Assembly (NCBI GenBank): GCA_934432595.1
Contig: CAKRYR010000012.1
Coordinates: 1 to 64,000, forward strand
DNA from: an uncultured Lachnospiraceae bacterium
GTDB lineage: Bacteria; Bacillota; Clostridia; Lachnospirales; Lachnospiraceae
Direction: 5' to 3'
Length of the DNA: 64,000 bases
Below are positions 35,686 to 43,338 of the stretch, in pieces (within the stretch, counting starts at the first letter, position 1; each line of letters opens with the position of its first letter). The notes below the pieces were generated by a model. It was not told where the DNA came from. It saw nothing but the letters and a program-made list of their open reading frames with translations, and searched no databases. A program made the translations under genes and the position numbers.

Positions 35686-36084
35686 TATCATCGTTATAAC
35701 AGTTCCATTAATTTCAGACAACATGGTACGCTAATTATTCAAATAACATCTTCTACTATATTTTTAATAACTGCAACCACAAACCTTGGCTGACCTAACC
35801 AAGTATGTTCATGTATTAAAACTGTAAATCTACACAAACAGAGGAGATAGTTAATCTCACTAAAATATCAAATATAGGTCATTCCCAATACACACAACTT
35901 GTATTGAAAAAATACATTCTTAATGTGTTTAAAAACTCTTCTAACACATTCTTTGAAATGTTTTACATAACATTTCATTTCCCTTTGCACTACTCTCTTT
36001 TTCTTCATCCTAATCAGCTCCTTTCTTCTTTAATTTTCATAATTTATATGTTATATGAAAAACATAATAACCGGAGAAAACATT

Positions 36085-36126
36085 AAAAATAGCCATAAAT
36101 CATAAAAAATTTATAGCTATTTTTTT
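36085..36126 (-). terminator. Terminator after the serine recombinase gene
   Basis: AAAATAGC.ATAAAT/ATTTAT.GCTATTTT hairpin just downstream of the gene's stop codon, with T/A-run flanks. Confidence 0.8.
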
Positions 36127-36128
36127 CT

Positions 36129-37658
36129 TTAAATTTTCCATACAATTTCTAGAGTATTAATATCATCTGTTAAATATATTTTATCAATAAGAATAGTAAC
36201 AATTTCTCTTCTTTGTTCCATACCCATATCTAAGTAATTTACTATACCTATATCTTTCATAACTTTTAACTCTACATTACTATCTAAACAAGCTTCTGTA
36301 TGACACACATTTTCCACTATAATCTGTTTTTTAAGTTCTAATTCATCTAATTCCTTTTGTAACCTATCTAATATTGGAGCAACAGCTTTAGCAGCACTTT
36401 CACTATGCGTTGACATTAATATAGTATTTTCTATCTCTTCTTGCTTTTTCTCAATCTCTAACTGTAGTTCTTTTTGTTCTTCTTCCTTTTTTTTATATAT
36501 TTCTTCTAAATTATCAAGTTGTTTTTGTATTTCATTACCTATCAGATCTTGAAGTTCAAAAAAATTTATATCCTTATATGTTGCTTCACATATATGCAAA
36601 GTTGTTTTCCCATAGCAAGTTAAATATGGTCGACCATCACTCCTTGATACACTATGTGATTTAATTGCCATTCCACATTTCTTACATTTTAATTTACCCG
36701 ATAACTCTTCTAATGCTCCTATCTTATTTGCCCTTGCTATTTGCTTATTTTCGCCTAATCTTTTTTGTACATTTATATATTGAATACTTCTTATAAATCC
36801 TGGAAAATTAGTTAAATATACACTTTGTTCTTTCATATCAGAATAACTTCTAATATTAATATTATTTACCCTTTTTCCTATAATATGACAAGTTCTTGTT
36901 CCGTCCCATTCTTCCTCATCATTTAGGAATTTAACTCCTCTAGTTTTAAAATAAGCATATAATGTCTTATCTGCTTGTACATATATAGGCGTTTGAAGTA
37001 TCTTAGACACCGTTGCACTTTGAAATGCACTATTTTTTCTAGTCTCATATCCATTATCATTTAACCATCTTGCAACTTCTCCTAAGGTACAATTATCTAC
37101 ACCACCATATAATGCATACATTGCCATTACAGCTTCTTTTTCTTCTTTAATAGGAATTAGCATAGGTTTATTTAACTCATTTCTTCCTAATCTAAAACCG
37201 TATGGTGGTGGACCTCCTGCCCAAGAACCAGTTTCCTTAGTTCTATAGTAATAATTATCCTTAACTCTTTTCTGTATGTTCTCACGCTCTATTTGTGCAA
37301 ATATCGCAAGTATACCCATCATACCTCGTCCCATTGATGTAGAGGTATCAAATGCTTCTGATACACTCTCGAACTCACAATTATGTTTTTCCATGATTTC
37401 ATATAGCTTATAGAAATCTGTTATATTTCTACTTATACGGTCTAATTTATATACTAGAACTTTACTAATCTTATTCTGTTCTATCTCGCTAATTAATCTC
37501 TGTAATTCTGGTCTTTGAGTGTTCTTACCACTATACCCCTTATCTTGAAATACTAATGCATCAACCGATTTCTTCTGACACAACTCAATCTGTCCTTCTA
37601 TGGATAAGCTCTCTTTCTTGTCTACAGACTGTCTCACATAAATCGCTTCTCGTCTCAT
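36129..37658 (-). CDS. Large serine recombinase (site-specific integrase)
   Basis: A 509-aa large serine integrase. The N-terminal resolvase domain has 'AIYVRQSVDKK' with the nucleophilic Ser, 'VYKLDRISRN' and 'MGILAIFAQIERE'. Then come the recombinase DNA-binding domain (about 150-260, 'PPPYGFRLG'), a zinc ribbon ('KLKCKKCGMAIKS', 'YLTCYGKTTLHICEA') and a Glu/Lys coiled coil (about 385-430). Such enzymes recombine attP with attB and need a directionality factor to excise. Start: ATG 37658 with AAAGGAAG seven bases upstream. Only about 140 bp separate it from the att junction in pdaB, the usual position. Confidence 0.93.
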   Translation of the reverse strand: MRREAIYVRQSVDKKESLSIEGQIELCQKKSVDALVFQDKGYSGKNTQRPELQRLISEIEQNKISKVLVYKLDRISRNITDFYKLYEIMEKHNCEFESVSEAFDTSTSMGRGMMGILAIFAQIERENIQKRVKDNYYYRTKETGSWAGGPPPYGFRLGRNELNKPMLIPIKEEKEAVMAMYALYGGVDNCTLGEVARWLNDNGYETRKNSAFQSATVSKILQTPIYVQADKTLYAYFKTRGVKFLNDEEEWDGTRTCHIIGKRVNNINIRSYSDMKEQSVYLTNFPGFIRSIQYINVQKRLGENKQIARANKIGALEELSGKLKCKKCGMAIKSHSVSRSDGRPYLTCYGKTTLHICEATYKDINFFELQDLIGNEIQKQLDNLEEIYKKKEEEQKELQLEIEKKQEEIENTILMSTHSESAAKAVAPILDRLQKELDELELKKQIIVENVCHTEACLDSNVELKVMKDIGIVNYLDMGMEQRREIVTILIDKIYLTDDINTLEIVWKI

Positions 37659-37730
37659 GTATAATCTTCCTTTCATAAATACAATGGATTATTTTTCTAT
37701 AGATATCCATTTTTTCCTCTTGCGTTAAAT

Positions 37731-37761
37731 TACGATATTTGTGTATAATCATAATATCGTA
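37731..37761. promoter_or_regulatory. Inverted repeat in the serine recombinase promoter region
   Basis: Perfect 9-bp arms TACGATATT/AATATCGTA separated by 13 bp of TA-rich sequence that could contain a minus-strand -10 element. It lies upstream of the recombinase gene and is a candidate operator controlling excision. Confidence 0.5.
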
Positions 37762-37768
37762 TCCTTTT

Positions 37769-38341
37769 CTAAGCTTTAAAATATCTATATGAAAAACTCT
37801 TTACTTTTATAACCATTGTATCCACGTCCCACTGTATGCAATGATACCCTAGACTATTTACTGTATCTACAAGATTATCGTTGTAATCTCCATAGGGAGG
37901 ACGAAATAATATCATATTTTTTCCTATAAGTTTTTTTACCTTTTCATGAACTTGCATTATTTCATCTTTACATTGTTCACTTGATAATTTTGACATCTGT
38001 TTATGGTTTTCACTATGATTTCCTAAATCATGACCTGCCTTTGCTATAGCTTTTACATCTTCAGGATAACTTTCAACCCATCCACCTGTCATAAAAAATG
38101 TTACTTTTACATTATTGGTTTTTAATATATCTAATATTGCCTTTGTGTCCTCATTTCCCCAAGCTGCATCAAATGAAAGTGCCACCTGCTTCTTATCTGT
38201 CTTAACACAATATATAGGCAATTTCTTATTATTAATTGTTGTAAATGTTGATTTTAGCTTTTCTCTACTTCCCCAAACACTAATTATCATTAACAAAATA
38301 GCAACTACCATACCTAATGTTAGATTAATATCTTTTTTCAT
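37769..38341 (-). pseudogene. pdaB: pdaB-like sporulation polysaccharide deacetylase, interrupted 5' part
   Basis: The open frame encodes 190 aa: a membrane helix (8-23), then a NodB domain with 'VALSFDAAWGNED', 'GNHSENHKQ' and 'FRPPYGDYND'. True homology ends at 'GYHCIQWDVD' (residue 174); the following 16 residues (from TMVIK) come from the integrated element. The missing barrel end with 'ILCHNG' lies 4.7-10 kb away in four copies. PdaB acts in spore cortex maturation in Bacillus. The fragment as read is probably inactive, since the last strand and catalytic His are missing, unless the intervening DNA is excised. The family is well supported; the symbol is by similarity. Confidence 0.85.
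37797..37846. repeat. att junction in the pdaB-like gene (attL of the element)
   Basis: The pdaB coding sequence up to codon 174 (GTGGAT on the minus strand) meets foreign sequence ACAATGGTTATAAAAGTAAAG at the core 37820-37822. The AAAAGTAAAG end is the inverse of the TTTACTTTT arms at the four 3' fragments. Confidence 0.85.
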
Positions 38342-38347
38342 AAAATA

Positions 38348-38382
38348 AACTCACATAATTCTTTATATAAATTATGTGAGTT
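38348..38382 (-). promoter_or_regulatory. Perfect hairpin just upstream of the pdaB start
   Basis: AACTCACATAATT/AATTATGTGAGTT, a 13-bp perfect stem with a 9-base loop, ends seven bases before the ATG at 38341. The only purine-rich candidate ribosome binding site (GTGAG) lies within the second arm. It could be a terminator of the upstream transcript or a translation-blocking hairpin. Confidence 0.6.
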
Positions 38383-38481
38383 ATTATATTTTATTCTATT
38401 TAATTTTAGTATTTATTAATTACATAATATTTTCATTTGCAAATTTCTTATATAATGTTCTTATATGATATCAACAAACTA

Positions 38482-38634
38482 TTATTTCTCATTTTTATTA
38501 TAGCCTTTATAACATTCTCCATCGTCAATTGGTCTTGAATTTAAAAGAAAATCTCCTTCATTTATATTATCTTTTTTCTTTTTTAATATTTTATCCAATA
38601 TACCCTTTAAGAAGTTTTCCTTTTTATCCTTCAT
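38482..38634 (-). CDS. Possible 50-aa basic protein
   Basis: A short frame ('MKDKKENFLKGILDKILKKKKD', 'EGDFLLNSRPIDDGECYKGYNK') 25 bp downstream of the fibronectin-like/SGNH gene. Composition is protein-like, with an amphipathic Lys-rich N-terminus, but the ribosome binding site is weak. No family recognised. Confidence 0.45.
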   Translation of the reverse strand: MKDKKENFLKGILDKILKKKKDNINEGDFLLNSRPIDDGECYKGYNKNEK

Positions 38635-38659
38635 ATACTAATTCACCATCCTAAGAATA

Positions 38660-39958
38660 TTATAAAATTTCATTTTCAACTAAAAAATCTGCTATACTAC
38701 AACCAATTCTACCTTGTGCTAAAGGAGTTGGATATTTCAAATTAACTGTTCTAAATTTTACATTATCCACTGTAATTGCACCACATTTTCTTGAGTCAAA
38801 TACTTTAACATTCCTATATTTTCCTACTTGCTCCATAACATCACAATAATCATTTAATGAATATCCGATTTTATTATTTAATACATAACAATTCACATTA
38901 GTTTTTTTACCATATACATTTCTATAAAATGGCATAATAAATACTATTTTTGCTTTTGAATTCTGTTTTTGTATCTGATTAACTATATAATTAAGTTGCC
39001 CACAGAATGTTTTCTTATTATTATCTGTTAAATGTCCAACCTCTACATTTTTATCATAGTCATTACTTCCAACCGCTATAAAAATAACATCATAACCATT
39101 AAAGTATTTTGCCCTTTTTTCAATCCTTTTTATAATACTAGACGCAGTATCTAAATTATTTGAATTAACTTTTATATCTGCCCCTGTAAGTAACTTAATC
39201 CTTCTTGGATAAGTTATATCTGAATAATCTCTTAATAATTTTCCCTTTAGAATTTCATCACCTTCAAATAAGAAACTTTTTTCGATATAATTTTTATTTT
39301 TTAAAGTTATATTATCTTCAAAATCACTATATACCCTACCATTTTTGCAATAATAAAACGCTCTTACAGTAAAATATTTATTCTTCTCATATTTACTTGC
39401 TATACTATAAAAATTTGTATTGTCCTTAACACTATCTATAAGTTTCCAAGAATCTTTCTTATTATTTCTATATAGAATTTCATAACCATCTACATTTTTA
39501 CAAGACTCCCATCTAATATAATATTTACTTAGCTTTGTAATTATAGGTGCATCTATATATCTTAAACCTATCTCATCATTCTTACTAACTAACTTTTTCT
39601 TATTCTTATATTTGTAGGCACTTACAGTATAAGAAAATGTATCTTCATTATTAACACTCTTATCAAAATACATAGTAGCATCCTTACTTGACGTATGAGC
39701 AACTTCTTTCCATACATCTTTATTTACTTTTTTATATATAATATATCCATCACATTCTTCTATTGCATCCCATGTTATTATAAATTGATTATTATACATA
39801 TTTATGCTATTAAGTTTTGGTCTAACATAATATATAGGTTCAGATTTAAAATCAAATCTACCTAATATATCATCTGCAAATGCATCTTGAATAATATACA
39901 TTTGACAAAATATACACACAAATAGAAATAACCTACATAATTTTTTATTCACAACCAT
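38660..39958 (-). CDS. Secreted protein with two fibronectin-III-like repeats and an SGNH-type domain
   Basis: A signal peptide (about 5-28, ending 'QDAFADD') is followed by two repeats of the form 'ITWDAIEECDGYIIYKKVN' and 'IRWESCKNVDGYEILYRNN', typical of fibronectin type III-like modules in clostridial surface proteins. The C-terminal half has SGNH-like features: 'LFEGDEILKGKLL' where the usual GDS Ser is replaced by Glu, 'VIFIAVGSNDYD' and a weak C-terminal His block. The usual nucleophile and DxxH are thus not obvious, and hydrolase activity is doubtful. ATG 39958 is very close to AAGGAG; GTG 39952 in frame has better spacing. Confidence 0.7.
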   Translation of the reverse strand: MVVNKKLCRLFLFVCIFCQMYIIQDAFADDILGRFDFKSEPIYYVRPKLNSINMYNNQFIITWDAIEECDGYIIYKKVNKDVWKEVAHTSSKDATMYFDKSVNNEDTFSYTVSAYKYKNKKKLVSKNDEIGLRYIDAPIITKLSKYYIRWESCKNVDGYEILYRNNKKDSWKLIDSVKDNTNFYSIASKYEKNKYFTVRAFYYCKNGRVYSDFEDNITLKNKNYIEKSFLFEGDEILKGKLLRDYSDITYPRRIKLLTGADIKVNSNNLDTASSIIKRIEKRAKYFNGYDVIFIAVGSNDYDKNVEVGHLTDNNKKTFCGQLNYIVNQIQKQNSKAKIVFIMPFYRNVYGKKTNVNCYVLNNKIGYSLNDYCDVMEQVGKYRNVKVFDSRKCGAITVDNVKFRTVNLKYPTPLAQGRIGCSIADFLVENEIL

Positions 39959-40254
39959 TTCTCCTTATCAATTTTTTATTAATACTGAATACTAAACAGT
40001 CTAAATTATTACATTTATATAAAAAGAGTTGCTTGCTACTCTTTCGCCCGCAAGTGGGAACGCAGTTCAAATACTACAAATATTATATCGTCTATATTGG
40101 AGAAATTTTCCAAAAAATAGTACTTAATTACTAGTAGAGCATATAACGAACAAAGTAAACGCAACGCAATTTTCTTTAAAATAAGCAAAGGTCTGAGCTT
40201 TTACGCTCAGACCTCAATAATTCTTAATCCTTAAATCCTATATTGATCTATATC
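39959..40254. other. Intergenic region with hairpins
   Basis: About 300 bp without a gene. On the minus strand it holds the terminator of the MACPF gene (40189-40214), a possible TATAAT box near 40090, and a small structured, GC-rich segment at 40023-40065 (AGAGT/ACTCT stem followed by U-run, and CCC/GGG stem). The latter may be a short leader RNA for the fibronectin-like gene; it matches no riboswitch I know. Confidence 0.5.
40189..40214 (-). terminator. Terminator after MACPF copy 3
   Basis: Perfect 10-bp stem AGGTCTGAGC/GCTCAGACCT with a six-base loop, downstream of the minus-strand MACPF gene. Confidence 0.8.
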
Positions 40255-42090
40255 TTAGTTAAAATCAATTACATTCTCAGTAATCCAATCTTGTTCATAA
40301 CCAACACCAAGTACATTATTAGCTCTTGTACTATGAAGGAATACTACAGTAACCTTATCAATTCCTTCATGTTGGTCAACCGCTAAACTATCTGCATCTA
40401 ATAATGTAATAGTATCATTCTTATTAACTTTCTTTAATACATTAGTGCCTGTTAATTTTTCAGTAGTTTGGTCATTATATGTAACTTGTACATAGTAAGC
40501 GCCTTTTCCTAAACCAAATAACTTAGTACCAAATACTTTACCATAACCTTCAACTCTTCCCATACAACTTGATGAAATTAATCTATGATTACGTAATTTA
40601 GATGTACCTGATGATAATGCATTAATATCTTGGTCTAATCTAAATCTAATCTTTAATCCCTTATTAGTAGTTGCATAGTTTTCACCATTCTTCTTAGCAT
40701 TTACAAGAACAATTGTTCCAAGAGGACTTTCTTCATGTAAAGCTTGAACTTTGTCTTTTAATGTATATCTCTTATCAAAGTTAGTATTTTTTCTAACAGC
40801 TACTGACTTACTTTCAACTTCGATTGGTTGAACTGAAGCTGCTTCATTTCTAAAATCTGAATTAGTAATCTTTTCAAAGTTATCTTTTCCATATTGGTTA
40901 AATGCTTCTTCTAATTCAGTCTTACGAGCATTGTATACTTCTTCAGTAATATCTCCATTAGCATACATTCCATCTAATAAAGTCCATACGGGAACTAATG
41001 CATCAGATGCAGGAACACCGATAAGAGCAGGCTTACCAGCTACTGAACCTAACCAATCACCAACTTTTCCCTCGTCTCCATTAACAGCTACAACCTTGCC
41101 ATCTGCGTATCCATTTTCTCCACCAATAGTTGTGAAATTTAATTTATCTCCACCAAAACATGTAATATATAAGTTAACTTTTACATTCTTTATTTTACGT
41201 GTAATATCTGTTTCAAATTCAAAATTCTTACCATTAGCATCCTTCTTTACAGTACTTTCACCTTCACCACTGGTTGCTTTAGTACTCTTATTTCCTGAAT
41301 TTTTAATCTTATTAGCACCTTCTGTAATTTTGGAAAGTACATTATCTACATTTAAATCTAATAGTACTGAAACATCATCAACATCTGCCTTAGAATCTGA
41401 CTCTAATGCATATGTAAAATCAAGTCTACCACCTAACTCAACAGATTTTAAGAAGTGAGTACCATATTTACTAAATAATGCTTGTGCATCCATACTTACT
41501 ACATCTTTCTTAAATGAATCTGTTAAATAATCATAATAGTCATCTTCTTTAACTAACCATGTTGCATACTCTGTATCCAATTTTCTTACAGTCTTCTTAT
41601 AATAAGTATAATTCTTATAATCATTATTATTAACATATGAAGCTGAAATTGATGGTGTTATCTTAGTAAATGGAAACCATGGTTGATCAACTGCTAATTT
41701 TGCATTAATTGTTGTATCAAAATTCTTGATCAATTCTGATTGACTATCACTCTTTACTTGGTAATCCTTATATGTATTTGATCCTGAATCAACAATTATA
41801 TTAGTATCTCTGATACTTTTTCCATTTTCTGTGTCTTGAACATTAAAGATATAGTTAGTCTTTGTTACATCACCTGCATTAATATAACCATTTGATATAA
41901 CATCATAACCTTGACCTATATAAGTAGATACCCCAGATGCCTCAAACTCTTTGATTGTACTGACTGATTGACCAGTTACCTCAGATCTTTTTCTTTGGTT
42001 AGCACTTACACCCAAAATTGTGCCACCAACCAACGTAGCAACCAATGCCATTGACACTACGCCTGCTATACACTTATTCTTCTTATTCAT
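40255..42090 (-). CDS. Secreted MACPF (perforin-fold) protein, copy 3
   Basis: A 611-aa protein with a convincing signal peptide (residues 1-30, 'ILGVSA|NQ'), the fold start 'STYIGQGYDV', the signature 'KYGTHFLKSVELGG' (YGTHF at 209-213) and the same C-terminal domain as copies 1 and 2 ('YYVQVTYNDQTTEKL', 'HEGIDKVTVVFLHSTRANN'). It differs by a longer Lys/Ser/Gly insertion (about 255-300, 'GNKSTKATSGEGESTVKKD') in the region of a transmembrane-hairpin cluster of MACPF folds. It is 26 kb from the other two, on the other side of the cassette region. AGGAGG precedes its ATG. Confidence 0.87.
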   Translation of the reverse strand: MNKKNKCIAGVVSMALVATLVGGTILGVSANQRKRSEVTGQSVSTIKEFEASGVSTYIGQGYDVISNGYINAGDVTKTNYIFNVQDTENGKSIRDTNIIVDSGSNTYKDYQVKSDSQSELIKNFDTTINAKLAVDQPWFPFTKITPSISASYVNNNDYKNYTYYKKTVRKLDTEYATWLVKEDDYYDYLTDSFKKDVVSMDAQALFSKYGTHFLKSVELGGRLDFTYALESDSKADVDDVSVLLDLNVDNVLSKITEGANKIKNSGNKSTKATSGEGESTVKKDANGKNFEFETDITRKIKNVKVNLYITCFGGDKLNFTTIGGENGYADGKVVAVNGDEGKVGDWLGSVAGKPALIGVPASDALVPVWTLLDGMYANGDITEEVYNARKTELEEAFNQYGKDNFEKITNSDFRNEAASVQPIEVESKSVAVRKNTNFDKRYTLKDKVQALHEESPLGTIVLVNAKKNGENYATTNKGLKIRFRLDQDINALSSGTSKLRNHRLISSSCMGRVEGYGKVFGTKLFGLGKGAYYVQVTYNDQTTEKLTGTNVLKKVNKNDTITLLDADSLAVDQHEGIDKVTVVFLHSTRANNVLGVGYEQDWITENVIDFN

Positions 42091-42248
42091 ACTAATCCTC
42101 CCATAATAATAACTTGCAAACTATAATTTTGTTTACTGCGACTAACTACATAATAACTTATAAAATTAGTAATGTCAAACGTTCCCCTTCTAAATTACTT
42201 ATTTTTACAAATTATACTTTTATAACACTTTTCACATTAATAAAAATA

Positions 42249-42298
42249 AAAACAATAACAATATTAACAAAGCTATTTCCTAATATTGTTATTGTTTT
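42249..42298 (-). terminator. Terminator downstream of the kinase-like gene
   Basis: An 18-bp perfect inverted repeat AAAACAATAACAATATTA / TAATATTGTTATTGTTTT with a 14-base loop, between the kinase-like gene and MACPF copy 3. Confidence 0.7.
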
Positions 42299-42361
42299 AC
42301 ACGTATAACCTTTTATTTTGTATTATTTGTACAATTTTAAGTATCTTTTTTGTTCAAACTG

Positions 42362-43288
42362 CTAAATTTTCTCTGGTTGAGGAACTACTATTTTTACCAT
42401 TTTGTTTTTTACATTACCTTCCAATTTACTACGTTTTTCACTTCTGCCATCATATGACATAATTACGTTCTTTCCGTGTTTTTCCTCAATTGAAAATTTC
42501 TTGCAACAACCAATATATACCATATCATCTATTGGTGTCAAGTTACCTTTTATCATCTTTTTTATTATTTGTAGCTTTTTCAATAAAGAACATTTTTTTA
42601 CTAAAATATATTCAAGTACTCCATCTTCTAAAGATTCTTCATCTTTTGATTTATTACTTAAACTTGCTCCATTAGCTATATGTGCTAATGAGTAACTATC
42701 TTCTCTCTTCTCATCATCAATTGTTATTTCAAGTTTTTCATTCATACTGATAAAAATATTCTTAGCTATTTTTACAAACATTTTAGCCTTCTTAAAAAAA
42801 TTCTTATTCTCTTCTATCTCAATACCATTCAATACATTCAAATCATTTATAGCATTAGACATTGCTCCAACTGATGCATAATTTGTCATACATATATCTC
42901 CAGCATCTACATAATCAATACATTTAACCTCACCATTAATTAATGCATCTATTTTAAAATTAACATAATTTTTTTCAAAATTCTTCAACATACCTTTTTT
43001 ATTTCCTAAAGGACAAAAGGCAACTTCTCTATTTTCAAAAGAATCTAATCCTTTGATAATTCCCTCTACCATCTCAAAATTACCGCATGCATAAAATCTT
43101 AGGTTTTCTTTTCTAAATAGCATACAACATTTTTTAACAATATCTGTTTCTTTTCCTATAAAACTCCTCATATAGAGCATATAATCAAAATCTTTTTTTT
43201 CTTTTAATTGTTCATTCAAATCATCAATATTGCATTTACAATAATCAGATGCTTCTACAATAAAAATATGTTTTAACTTATTGCCCAT
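42362..43288 (-). CDS. Diacylglycerol/lipid-kinase-like protein lacking the catalytic motif
   Basis: 308 aa. The order of strands resembles the YegS/DgkB lipid-kinase family: 'KHIFIVEASDYCK', 'RFYACGNFEMVEGIIKGL', 'EVAFCPLGNKKGMLKNF', 'FKIDALINGEVKCIDYVDAGD' and later 'DGVLEYILVKKCSLLKKL'. In active members the second block reads CGGDGT and the third GTGNDFAR; here they are CGNFEM and LGNKKG, so the nucleotide-binding and catalytic residues are gone. It is likely a non-catalytic relative. ATG 43288 has AGGGAGAG upstream; an in-frame start 12 codons earlier has none. It is 50 bp downstream of the AAA+ gene and probably in its operon. Confidence 0.7.
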   Translation of the reverse strand: MGNKLKHIFIVEASDYCKCNIDDLNEQLKEKKDFDYMLYMRSFIGKETDIVKKCCMLFRKENLRFYACGNFEMVEGIIKGLDSFENREVAFCPLGNKKGMLKNFEKNYVNFKIDALINGEVKCIDYVDAGDICMTNYASVGAMSNAINDLNVLNGIEIEENKNFFKKAKMFVKIAKNIFISMNEKLEITIDDEKREDSYSLAHIANGASLSNKSKDEESLEDGVLEYILVKKCSLLKKLQIIKKMIKGNLTPIDDMVYIGCCKKFSIEEKHGKNVIMSYDGRSEKRSKLEGNVKNKMVKIVVPQPEKI

Positions 43289-43338
43289 AATAGTCTCTCC
43301 CTTCTGAGTAAAAGAAATATGCATTTCTTTTAAGAAAC

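Larger units (their letters stand above)
35583..36128. other. Non-coding region between the two recombinase genes
   Basis: About 545 bp without a credible gene. It contains the long hairpin at 35630-35685 and the serine recombinase terminator at 36085-36126, and must hold the promoter for the tyrosine recombinase gene. Confidence 0.6.

Noticed and set aside
40023..40065. Riboswitch or tRNA-like gene upstream of the fibronectin-like gene
   Set aside because: A short stem and a GTTCAAAT-like string are present, but no cloverleaf or known riboswitch core could be folded by eye.
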